Part shown: positions 6,922 to 13,318 of the stretch, one piece after another
Numbering within the stretch: position 1 is the stretch's first letter
Layout: the number at the start of each line of letters is the position of its first letter
Assembly: GCA_900549655.1 (NCBI GenBank)
Contig: UROZ01000048.1
Location: 1 to 13,318 of the forward strand
Direction: 5' to 3'
Source of the DNA: an uncultured Collinsella sp.
Lineage (GTDB): Bacteria > Actinomycetota > Coriobacteriia > Coriobacteriales > Coriobacteriaceae
Length of the DNA stretch: 13,318 nt
The notes under the pieces: generated by a model
What the model saw: only the letters and a program-made list of their open reading frames with translations
Database searches by the model: none
What the model was told of the DNA's origin: nothing
Translations under genes and position numbers: made by a program

Positions 6922-9006
6922 CTAGATACAGAACCCGGGAATCACGCAGGTTCGCTTGTTTGGCTTTTCCGCAGGGGTGGCGTACATAAAGACGTCGCCG
7001 TCGTGGCCCACACGGTTTATGTAGAGCGTGCCTTCGGTCTTCGATGAGTCGGGGCTCACCGTGCGCTCCCACCAGCAGGTGTCCTTGCCCTTCCACTGGC
7101 GGACCATCGTCTCGTTCGTGGAATACGGGCTCACCTTGAGCTCGCGGAAGAGCTGATACTCCTTGCCCTCGCCGTTGTAGATGTCTGCCAGGTAGTGATA
7201 GTCCTCGGCAAACGAATCGGGCGGCTGCACACCGCACAGTTCGACCATGGCGGGCAGCCAAAGGGTCGCGGGCAACTCGCTCAGACACGCCGCGCTGTTG
7301 GCAGCGCCCACATTGTTCGAGACCTTCTTGACACCTTTAATGAGCGCGCGTAGCTCATTGGGCAGCAGCTTAAGGCCGTCGCCGTCGAGCCATTCTCGCA
7401 GCTCGCAATCTGCCCAGCCGGCGCTCGGCGGTTCAGCCGCAGCGTTGCGCTCGGCAATACCCGCATCGAACATAAACGTCAATCCGGCCTTGCCCGTCCC
7501 GTCCAGAAGCTCATCGTGGCGGATGCCCACAAGCTGCGCGCCAACCTGCAGCCCGTTGGTGAGCGTGACACGCTTGGTACACGGATAGGGGATATGCCCA
7601 TCGGCATCGAGCAGATGATAGCGCCTGGCAATCTCGCGTGCCTCGCTACGGGTCTCGGTGGCCTTAATCTTGAGCGAAATCTCCTGCAGCTGATCCCAAG
7701 TGTAGTCGTCAAGTGAACTGCGGATGCCGTCCAGGTAGTCGGGGATGCCAAAGCCATGGGTTGCCGCCCCGATAACGCTGAGCCCCGCAACGGCTGCGAC
7801 AACGCCACCGATAATAAAGCGGCGGCGGGTCATGGCATCGTGCCGGGCCTGCTCCAGGATCTCTCTCGCGCGCTCGCCGGCGACGTCGACCTTAAGGTGT
7901 GTACCGGAGTCGATGTCGATTGCGGCGTCACTGCCCGCGCCTTCGCGGCCCTCGGATTCGGCATCGGTGAGGTATGCCGAGAGCACCTCGAGCATCTGCT
8001 GCTCGGTGGGACGATCGCACTGCTCGACTGAGAGACCCTTCATGATGATTTGGACGAGCGCTTCATCGCCCTCGCAGCGCGGCTCGAGCGGTGCCGGCTT
8101 GGTCTTGGTCTTTACGAGATAGAACGAGCCGGTTGCAGCGGCGTCCGTCGACTCAAAGTCAAACGGTTTGCGACCGCTGTAGAGCTGGTACAGAATGCTC
8201 GAAAGCGCATAGACGTCGATTGCCGGCGAACGGCGAAGGGCCGCGATGCCTTCGATATCCTGCGTGAGCATCTCGGGCGCGGCGTATGCGGGCGTGGCAA
8301 AGCGCCAGATGTCGGCGCGCCGGGTGATCGTGTCGTCGCCGAGAGCCATGGTCGCGGAGCCCATGTCGATGAGGCAGGGGTCAAAGGAGCAATCGGCAAT
8401 CTGCTGCTCGAGCGTTCGGCTGGTGGTGCGGAACATAATATTGGCAGGCGAAAGGTCGCGATGGATGACCGGGTTCACGAGGCCTTGGGTCATCAAGAGC
8501 GCACGAAGCACGGCGTTTCCGACGGCGGCGACCATCTGGGTGGTCAGCCCGCCCGAGGCGTCGTGAGGAAGCAGGGGCAGCGCCTGCTTGAGCGAGGTTC
8601 CCTCGACCCACTCCATGAGGATGAGCGGGTCATCCTCGCACGATCCGTAGCCATAGACGCGCGGAAATCCGCGCAGGTGCGAGACGGTACACAGATGACG
8701 GTACTCCTCGAACAGCGCGGCGGTGTTGGCCAGGTGCGCTGCCGATTGCTCGGCGGAACGGTCGGGGGCTTGGCCGGAAAGGATGGCGTTGTCCTTGAGT
8801 AGCTTGACGGCAAAGACCTCGCCGCTCGTGTTGGTCGCGCGCAGCACGTGCCCGATGTTGCCGTTGTCGCGGTGGGCCGTCTGGAGAATAAGCGTCATAA
8901 ACCGACGCTTGGCGTCGTCCTCGGCGCTGGGGTCGACCGCCACGGCGGTATCGAACGTATCGAGACGGATGAGTTTGTCGCCATAGGCGCTATTGGTAGT
9001 ATCCAT
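6922..9006 (-). CDS. Transmembrane Ser/Thr protein kinase with DUF6273-like outer domain
   Basis: A 694-residue membrane protein. Residues about 35-345 are a Hanks-type kinase domain: ATP-anchoring Lys68 in FAVKLLK, helix-C Glu near 100-101, hinge LILMEW (128-133), catalytic HRDLSPAN with Asp184 and Asn189, the metal-binding motif as DMG (214-216) instead of DFG, and AAPE near 242-245. All catalytic residues are present, so it is probably active, though the glycine-rich loop is poor (about 46-56). A single membrane helix follows at 397-416, preceded by RRR, placing the kinase inside. The outer part (420-694) ends in features of DUF6273: a WLDGDGL-like segment, LWLPAMVEL, a CWWERTVSP segment and the terminal IPGFCI. 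That domain call is from memory of the family pattern. The ATG at 9004-9006 has AAAGGA upstream; a further in-frame ATG at 9093 would run through the strong hairpin and is rejected. It follows an FHA gene on the same strand, suggesting a joint signalling role. Substrates are unknown. Confidence 0.88.
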   Translation of the reverse strand: MDTTNSAYGDKLIRLDTFDTAVAVDPSAEDDAKRRFMTLILQTAHRDNGNIGHVLRATNTSGEVFAVKLLKDNAILSGQAPDRSAEQSAAHLANTAALFEEYRHLCTVSHLRGFPRVYGYGSCEDDPLILMEWVEGTSLKQALPLLPHDASGGLTTQMVAAVGNAVLRALLMTQGLVNPVIHRDLSPANIMFRTTSRTLEQQIADCSFDPCLIDMGSATMALGDDTITRRADIWRFATPAYAAPEMLTQDIEGIAALRRSPAIDVYALSSILYQLYSGRKPFDFESTDAAATGSFYLVKTKTKPAPLEPRCEGDEALVQIIMKGLSVEQCDRPTEQQMLEVLSAYLTDAESEGREGAGSDAAIDIDSGTHLKVDVAGERAREILEQARHDAMTRRRFIIGGVVAAVAGLSVIGAATHGFGIPDYLDGIRSSLDDYTWDQLQEISLKIKATETRSEAREIARRYHLLDADGHIPYPCTKRVTLTNGLQVGAQLVGIRHDELLDGTGKAGLTFMFDAGIAERNAAAEPPSAGWADCELREWLDGDGLKLLPNELRALIKGVKKVSNNVGAANSAACLSELPATLWLPAMVELCGVQPPDSFAEDYHYLADIYNGEGKEYQLFRELKVSPYSTNETMVRQWKGKDTCWWERTVSPDSSKTEGTLYINRVGHDGDVFMYATPAEKPNKRTCVIPGFCI

Positions 9007-9038
9007 GGCGTTCCTTTGTCTGGCATGGGTTGCCGCGC

Positions 9039-9099
9039 GTACACGTGAGCAGTGCGGATATCGGTAAAGTACCATGATAGCCGCACTGCTCACGTGTAC
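9039..9099. repeat. Long near-perfect inverted repeat between FHA and kinase genes
   Basis: Arms 9039-9062 and 9076-9099 match at 23 of 24 positions around a 13-nt loop; the outer 19 bp are perfect (GTACACGTGAGCAGTGCGG and its complement). Neither strand has a T-run after it. It sits 33 bp upstream of the kinase start codon, within the probable mRNA. It could be an RNA processing or blocking structure, a protein-binding dyad or a small palindromic insertion. Confidence 0.9.
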
Positions 9100-9109
9100 C
9101 GCTGAGTAT

Positions 9110-9161
9110 TGTCGTTTACGACACAGAAGGTAGAAGACGAAAGACGGACGGCGACCGTCTT
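9110..9161 (-). terminator. Possible weak terminator hairpins after the FHA gene
   Basis: Just after the FHA stop codon on the minus strand, AAGACGG and CCGTCTT (9141-9161) form a 7-bp stem followed by the T-rich TCGTCTTCTACC. Further down is a perfect 14-bp palindrome TGTCGTTTACGACA (9110-9123). The tail is not a clean T-run, so at most partial termination is likely before the kinase gene. Confidence 0.3.
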
Positions 9162-9177
9162 CCGATCGCTGTCCGTG

Positions 9178-10140
9178 CTAGTCCACAATGACAAGGAATG
9201 TCGTGTAGAGACCCAGATGGAGCCTGTCGCTGTTGGCGATTTCCACGGGGGGATAGACTTTGCCGGGTTCGCGTTGGTCGCGCGGCGGCTCGATTGCGAT
9301 ATCGCCGTCGCCCGCGCCCGATTCGAGCACCGTGCCGTTGGTCGATCCAAGGCCCTGGGCGTACCAGTGCTCACCCTCAAGCCAAATGCGAAGATGTTCG
9401 CGCGATGCATCGGCGCCCACATCGGTGATGCTGGGCGAGGTTTTGGGCAAGGATCCAATTACCGTGCCACGCGGATCGCGTGTGAGGGGATGGATTTGCA
9501 TGTCGGCGCAGTTGTCGGCATGGGTTCTGAGCAGACCGAGGTTGGGAGCGACGGTGTGCGGCTGCTCCAGGCTGCTCATAAAGCCACGTCCGACGGTAGT
9601 TTCGGTGGTGCCGAAGTGCCCGCCCGTCTTGCTGTCGCAAAAGCGCTCGACGGTGGCCACGCCCTGAACAGGATCGGCGAGCGCCCCCGTTGCCACAAAG
9701 AACATCAAGAAGAGCGTGCTTTTTTCGCGCACGGCATTGCCGTCAAAGTTGTCGATGCGATTGAGGGCATTTGCATATAGGCGGCTGTCCAGCTTGTAGC
9801 TGGCGAGAGCCGACATCATTTCGTTGGCGGCCGGACCGCGATAGTGCTCGGCGATTGCCTGATAGGCGGACTCGCCGCCGCCGAGCTTGCTGCAGATTGC
9901 CGCGGAAAGGTTGAGCGTGGTGACGGTAAAGTCGCTGTAGATGGCGGGCGCGCACTGGTCAGGCTTGCGATGGACGATGTAACGGGTGAGATACGAGCGG
10001 TTGGAAGAGCATTTCTCGAGCAGGGTACTGCCGAGATAGGAGTTTCCATTGATGAGCATTCGGGCGATCTCGAGATGTTTAAGACCGCCGAACGAGCGAA
10101 TATCGTTATAGAGGACCGAGCAAGGCGTCTCTGCTGCCAC
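9178..10140 (-). CDS. FHA-domain protein, probable partner of the adjacent kinase
   Basis: A 320-residue cytoplasmic protein with no signal peptide or membrane segment. The C-terminal third (about 224-320) is a forkhead-associated domain, which in the family binds phosphothreonine. Visible landmarks are VIG (227-229), SREH (246-249), STNGT (266-270) and a late hydrophobic strand TTFLVIV. The Arg that normally follows the first Gly (GR) is Ser230 here, so phosphate binding may be weak or changed. The N-terminal 200 residues are mostly helical in appearance and I do not recognise them. The start is GTG at 10138-10140, because a strong AAGGAGGT lies 4 nt upstream; the longer TTG start at 10170 would bury that site. 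It is first in a probable two-gene unit with the kinase, 171 bp apart. FHA-kinase pairing is common in actinobacteria, but a direct interaction is inferred. Confidence 0.85.
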   Translation of the reverse strand: MAAETPCSVLYNDIRSFGGLKHLEIARMLINGNSYLGSTLLEKCSSNRSYLTRYIVHRKPDQCAPAIYSDFTVTTLNLSAAICSKLGGGESAYQAIAEHYRGPAANEMMSALASYKLDSRLYANALNRIDNFDGNAVREKSTLFLMFFVATGALADPVQGVATVERFCDSKTGGHFGTTETTVGRGFMSSLEQPHTVAPNLGLLRTHADNCADMQIHPLTRDPRGTVIGSLPKTSPSITDVGADASREHLRIWLEGEHWYAQGLGSTNGTVLESGAGDGDIAIEPPRDQREPGKVYPPVEIANSDRLHLGLYTTFLVIVD

Positions 10141-10144
10141 GGAT

Positions 10145-10152
10145 ACCTCCTT
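10145..10152 (-). promoter_or_regulatory. Strong ribosome binding site fixing the FHA GTG start
   Basis: AAGGAGGT on the minus strand, 4 nt before the GTG at 10140, is close to a full match to the anti-Shine-Dalgarno sequence. It lies inside the longer TTG-initiated reading frame, which argues for the GTG. Confidence 0.8.
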
Positions 10153-10247
10153 TGATTGCTTCCTAGCCAATATGGCGATAGGAATTAATGGCCCCCGGTG
10201 GGCGACGTATTAAATGGTTGCGCAATATATAGCGTAACCAAAGCAAC

Positions 10248-10253
10248 ATTATA
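10248..10253 (-). promoter_or_regulatory. Candidate -10 box for the FHA-kinase genes
   Basis: A perfect TATAAT on the minus strand lies about 108 bp before the FHA start codon, in an AT-rich pocket of otherwise GC-rich DNA. The hexamer 17 bp upstream (CCTGCA) is a poor -35, so activator help or a different sigma factor may be needed. A second candidate, TATATT, lies nearer the gene. Confidence 0.4.
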
Positions 10254-10318
10254 GGCCACATGTTCGAAATTGCAGGAAGACCGAGAGATTTTGGTTGGAC
10301 TGAACGGAAATCCCCCTC

Positions 10319-10377
10319 TGTCTTGTTCTGTAACATTTGGACCCGGTTTTGCCCTGCATCTGTTACAGATTGACACA
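10319..10377. repeat. 59-bp hairpin repeat, unit 6
   Basis: The left arm TGTCTTGTTCTGTAACA (10319-10335) and right arm TGTTACAGATTGACACA (10361-10377) flank a 25-nt centre containing GGACCCGGTTTTGCC, nearly the same as unit 2. It is solitary and lies between divergent genes, upstream of both candidate promoters' -10 boxes. Confidence 0.9.
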
Positions 10378-10443
10378 ATCGGTCCAGACCCGCCCCGTCC
10401 GCCTCGTCATTTGTGGTTTACGTGGGGGCATACGGAGTGCGGG

Positions 10444-10449
10444 TATACT
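10444..10449 (+). promoter_or_regulatory. Candidate -10 box for the helicase gene
   Basis: TATACT lies about 200 bp before the helicase ATG. There is no good -35 at 16-18 bp. If used, the mRNA leader would be about 190 nt, long enough for post-transcriptional control, which is known for some cold-induced DEAD-box helicase genes. Confidence 0.4.
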
Positions 10450-10648
10450 AACCGGCGGCGAATCTGCTCCATCGCTTAGAGCTGCTGCGTCTGGACGGCG
10501 CGTGATAGGGCTGCCAAAGCGATCGCCAGCGTGCTGAGCAACGTCCTCTCTGTGCGCACCTGTTTTTGTATGTATTAGCGCACTACCAAGCACGCCCGCG
10601 CGGCCGCATGCCGTGCCCATTGCGCGTGCAGATAAGGAACAACAACAT

Positions 10649-12898
10649 ATGCGTAATTCTGTATCTGACGTCACCGACGCCGAGATTCTGGACGAGACCC
10701 GCGAGGCCATGACCCAGGCTGCCTTCGATGCCGCCGACGAGGCAAATGCTGCCCAGGCCGTCGAGTCCGCTACCGAGAGCCTGCCCGCCTTTGACGAGCT
10801 GGGCCTCTCCGACGAGATGCTTCGTGCTATCGAGAGCCTGGGCTACACGGCGCCGACGCCCGTGCAGGCCGGCTCGATCCCCGTGGTGCTCGAGGGCCGC
10901 GACCTGCTTGCCGCCGCCCAGACCGGCACCGGCAAGACGGCCGCCTTTTTGCTGCCGACCATGAACAATCTGGAGCACATCGCTCCGCCCAAGCCCGTGC
11001 GTGAGCGCGGCGGCCGCAACCGTCGTCGCGGCGCCAAGAAGCCCGAGGGCAACGGCCGTGGCCCCGTGATGCTCGTCATCACCCCCACGCGCGAGCTCGC
11101 CCAGCAGATCGACGAGGTCGCAAGCAAAATCGCCGACGTCACCGGCCATGTTGCCGTGACCGTCGTGGGCGGCGTGAGCTACAAGCCGCAGACCGCGGCA
11201 CTTAAGTACGGCTGCGACATCCTGGTCGCAACGCCGGGCCGTCTGGTCGATCTGATCGAGCAGGGCGCCTGCCACCTGGACGAGGTTAAGGTCCTGGTGC
11301 TCGACGAGGCCGACCGTATGCTCGACATGGGCTTTTTGCCCGCCGTCCGGCGCATTGTGCGCGAGACGCCGGCTGAGCGCCAGACGCTGCTGTTCTCGGC
11401 GACCCTCGACGAGGAGGCCGTGGGCGAGATCACCGACCTGGTGAGCGACCCGGCCCGCGTGGAGATCGCACCTGCCACGTCGACCGCCGACACCGTCGAC
11501 CAGTTTGTGTTCCCGGTGTCCATCGAGGCCAAGAATAACCTGTTGCCCGAGTTCCTCAAAAAGGAGGGCCCGGAGCGCACCATCGTCTTTATGCGTACCA
11601 AGCACCGCGCCGACAGCTGCTGCCGTCGTCTGGAGCGCAAGGGCATCAAGGCCGCCGCGATTCACGGCAACCGCAGCCAGGCCCAGCGCGAGCGTGCCCT
11701 TTCGGCCTTCCGCGACGGCACCGTCGACGTGCTGGTGGCGACCGACGTGCTCGCCCGCGGCATCGACATTAGCGACGTGCGCTACGTCGTGAACTTTGAC
11801 GTGCCGGCCGAGCCGACCGACTATATCCACCGCATTGGCCGTACGGGCCGCGCCGGCGAGCTGGGCTGGGCCATTACGTTTGTGACCGAGCAGGACGTGG
11901 ACGAGTTCTACGAGATCGAGAAGCTCATGGACAAGACGGCCGATATTTACGAAGCCGGCGACCTGCACGTGGGCCCCAACCCGCCCGCCGTTGACCCCGA
12001 GCGCGATCCTGCCGCCTTTAAGGTGAAGAAGAAGACCAAGCGCGGCAAGTCCAAGAGCAAGAAGAAGCTTGAGCAGGCGCGTCGCGACGGCAAGCGCAAC
12101 GGCGATGACTACGGCGATGTGGCCGGTCGTTCCAACCGCGGTCGCGACGAGCGTCGCGGCGACGGCGAGCGTCCGAGCCGTCTCAAGCGCGGCGGCAAGA
12201 CCCGCGTGCGCGAGGGCGTTCAGGCTCGCGTAGACGAGGCTGTTGAGAGCGTGGCTCGCGAGGTGGCTGCCGAGGAGCGCGCTGGTGCTGGTGCCGCTGA
12301 GCAGCCTGCGCGCGGTAACCGTGCCGAGCGTCGTGCCAAGCAGTTCCAGGGCGAGGCACACCGCCGTCGTCGTGAGGACGAGGACCGTGGCGGCCGTCGT
12401 CGTGTCGAGCGCGAGGACGAGGGCCGCGGTTCGCGTGGCGGCAAACGTGGTGCGGGCGACCGTCGTCGTTCCGGTCGCGATGACGAGCGCGGTGGCCGTG
12501 ATGGGCGTCGCGGCGGCGAGGGTCGCGGTGAGCGAGGTGCCCGTGGCGGTGAGTCCCGTGGCGGCAAGCGCTTTGAAGAGCGCGGTGGCCGTGGCGGCGA
12601 GCGTCGCGAGGGCGCTCGCGGCAATGGCGGGCGCAGCGGCGCCGGCCGTTCTGGTGAGTCGCGCGATCGTCGCGATCCGCGTGCCAGCCGCGATCGTCGC
12701 GATGACTGGCGCAACTACGATGACACCCGCGAGGAGCGCCGCGGCGGCTATCGCGGCGGGCGTGGCGGCAACCAGGCCGGCTCCCGTGGCGGCCGTGCCG
12801 GCGGTCGCGATAACCGTGGCAGCTATGGCAATAGTCGTGGTGGCAAGCGTGGCGGCAGCTCCCGTCGTCCCGGTGACGGCGGCGGCAAGCGCAAATAA
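10649..12898 (+). CDS. DEAD-box ATP-dependent RNA helicase with long Arg/Gly tail
   Basis: A 749-residue RNA helicase with the complete motif set. The Q motif spans F48 to Q73, motif I is AQTGTGKT (90-97), Ia PTREL (146-150), Ib TPGR (195-198), II DEAD (219-222) and III SAT (250-252). Motif IV is IVFM, V is ATDVLARGID and VI is HRIGRTGR (394-401). Family role: ATP-driven unwinding of short RNA duplexes in ribosome assembly, mRNA decay or cold adaptation. A basic loop (about 117-138, rich in Arg/Gly/Lys) is inserted between motifs I and Ia. From about 455 to the end the protein is highly charged: a Lys-rich block, then many RGG/RGGR-like repeats that probably bind RNA without a fixed fold. I chose the ATG at 10649, with AAGGA 10 nt upstream; a GTG at 10613 lacks a clear site. 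It resembles DeaD/RhlE-type helicases, but subfamily is not certain. It is a single-gene unit ending in a strong terminator. Confidence 0.95.
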   Translation: MRNSVSDVTDAEILDETREAMTQAAFDAADEANAAQAVESATESLPAFDELGLSDEMLRAIESLGYTAPTPVQAGSIPVVLEGRDLLAAAQTGTGKTAAFLLPTMNNLEHIAPPKPVRERGGRNRRRGAKKPEGNGRGPVMLVITPTRELAQQIDEVASKIADVTGHVAVTVVGGVSYKPQTAALKYGCDILVATPGRLVDLIEQGACHLDEVKVLVLDEADRMLDMGFLPAVRRIVRETPAERQTLLFSATLDEEAVGEITDLVSDPARVEIAPATSTADTVDQFVFPVSIEAKNNLLPEFLKKEGPERTIVFMRTKHRADSCCRRLERKGIKAAAIHGNRSQAQRERALSAFRDGTVDVLVATDVLARGIDISDVRYVVNFDVPAEPTDYIHRIGRTGRAGELGWAITFVTEQDVDEFYEIEKLMDKTADIYEAGDLHVGPNPPAVDPERDPAAFKVKKKTKRGKSKSKKKLEQARRDGKRNGDDYGDVAGRSNRGRDERRGDGERPSRLKRGGKTRVREGVQARVDEAVESVAREVAAEERAGAGAAEQPARGNRAERRAKQFQGEAHRRRREDEDRGGRRRVEREDEGRGSRGGKRGAGDRRRSGRDDERGGRDGRRGGEGRGERGARGGESRGGKRFEERGGRGGERREGARGNGGRSGAGRSGESRDRRDPRASRDRRDDWRNYDDTREERRGGYRGGRGGNQAGSRGGRAGGRDNRGSYGNSRGGKRGGSSRRPGDGGGKRK

Positions 12899-12930
12899 CA
12901 CACGCATCGCCCGCTAGAGCGAGGTGAACC

Positions 12931-12968
12931 AAGGGCCCCGAGCAACTACGCTCGGGGCCCTTTTTGTT
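12931..12968 (+). terminator. Intrinsic terminator of the helicase gene
   Basis: A perfect 11-bp GC-rich stem, GGGCCCCGAGC (12933-12943) and GCTCGGGGCCC (12950-12960), has a 6-nt loop and is followed by TTTTTGTTT. It begins 32 bp after the helicase stop codon. Flanking AA and TT extend the pairing. Confidence 0.95.
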
Positions 12969-12969
12969 T

Positions 12970-13318
12970 GCCGTATCCGATCGCTAGTTCAAATGTGATT
13001 TCCTCGGGAATGCGTCTAGAGGATGCCGTGGGCCTGTTTCCTACCATGCGGCAATGGGTCCCATGGGGTGCGCCGTGCATTTTTTGGAGTATTCTGCAGT
13101 TCGAGTTGTCTGCATATGATTTGACGTCGCCAACGGTGGCTTTCGGATATCCCTAGCGAGCGTTCTGAGTCAGATTTCGTCGTTTTCCGGAGCAGGGGCG
13201 CGTCATTCTCGCCATGTCGGAACCCAAAATGACGCAGCGCCCTAAAGGTTTGCCCGCTCGGGGTATTGCTGGCGCGGTCACGTTGCAGAATACTCCGTTT
13301 TTTGCACGTGCCGGGATG
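12970..13318. other. Gene-free right end of the window
   Basis: About 350 bp after the terminator. The only ORF (62 codons, plus strand) lacks a ribosome binding site and a recognisable protein pattern. The stretch is more AT-rich than the helicase gene and contains the candidate inverted-repeat element at 13074-13308. Confidence 0.55.
13074..13308. repeat. Candidate 235-bp element with 25-bp terminal inverted repeats
   Basis: Ends 13074-13098 and 13284-13308 are inverted copies matching at 19 of 25 positions. Each reads inward as CGTGCA, a 6-bp variable tract (T6 on the left, A5C on the right), then a perfect GGAGTATTCTGCA. Inside is a further stem (GCGTCATT 13200-13207 with AATGACGC 13228-13235, extended outward by G/C pairs). 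There is no ORF for a transposase. This suggests a MITE-like non-autonomous element or a large structured RNA/DNA locus; target-site duplication is not obvious. Confidence 0.55.

Larger units (their letters stand above)
10141..10648. other. Divergent intergenic region between FHA and helicase genes
   Basis: About 500 bp with no credible gene. It holds a TATAAT box toward the FHA gene, repeat unit 6, a TATACT box toward the helicase and a long helicase leader. The leader has a short inverted repeat (GTGCGC at 10552-10557 with GCGCAC at 10578-10583) enclosing a T-run. Short ORFs here cross the repeat and lack ribosome binding sites. Confidence 0.6.

Noticed and set aside
2918..10377. Integron attC sites (historically called 59-base elements)
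   Set aside because: The length match is a coincidence. The outer ends read TGTCTC and GAGACA, not the RYYYAAC/GTTRRRY core sites at which integrase acts; the GTTAC parts are internal. No integrase gene is present.
10583..12907. 774-residue ORF antisense to the helicase
   Set aside because: Its Ala/Thr/Val/Leu-rich and His/Arg-rich composition is the mirror of helicase codons and the RGG tail. The plus strand has full DEAD-box motifs, a ribosome binding site and a terminator.
12968..13156. 62-codon ORF after the helicase terminator
   Set aside because: It starts inside or just after the terminator tail, lacks a ribosome binding site and runs into the inverted-repeat element.

Overview
The window most resembles a high-GC Gram-positive gut actinobacterium of the Coriobacteriia, probably Collinsella or a close relative. 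This is inference from composition and gene content: a sortase-anchored LPXTG surface protein, a copper ATPase behind a CsoR-type operator, an actinobacterial-style RGG-tailed DEAD-box helicase, and a membrane Ser/Thr kinase linked to an FHA protein. No database search was run.

Layout from left to right. (1) 54-2767, minus strand: a copper-efflux unit with the P1B-ATPase copA first and a CopZ-like metallochaperone downstream. A G/C palindrome typical of CsoR operators sits inside the predicted copA promoter, and an unusual palindromic element lies between the two genes, overlapping the copA stop codon. (2) 2870-3137: three tandem 59-bp hairpin repeats plus a half copy. (3) 3266-6601, minus strand: a 1,111-residue secreted, LPXTG-anchored surface protein with a CAP (SCP/PR1-like) domain between two long Ala-rich coiled-coil arms. 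(4) 6742-6880: two more copies of the 59-bp repeat. (5) 6922-10140, minus strand: an FHA-domain protein followed by a transmembrane Ser/Thr kinase with a DUF6273-like outer domain. They are separated by a 171-bp gap that holds a 24-bp near-perfect inverted repeat. (6) 10141-10648: a divergent intergenic region with a sixth 59-bp repeat. (7) 10649-12898, plus strand: a DEAD-box RNA helicase with a long Arg/Gly tail, ending in a textbook terminator. (8) 12970-13318: a gene-free end carrying a candidate 235-bp element with 25-bp terminal inverted repeats.

The copper genes form one detoxification pathway: CopZ binds Cu(I) and CopA exports it. The FHA and kinase genes look like a phospho-signalling pair, with the kinase domain inside the cell and the DUF6273-like domain outside. 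The LPXTG protein is a separate surface structure; no sortase is present in the window.

The most notable non-coding signal is the 59-bp hairpin family. There are six full copies, each exactly 59 bp, with 17-bp arms and a 25-nt semi-conserved centre. All have the same orientation. Where tandem, they repeat every 80-81 bp with unrelated 21-22 bp spacers. They lie only between genes, and they bracket the LPXTG gene and the FHA-kinase pair.
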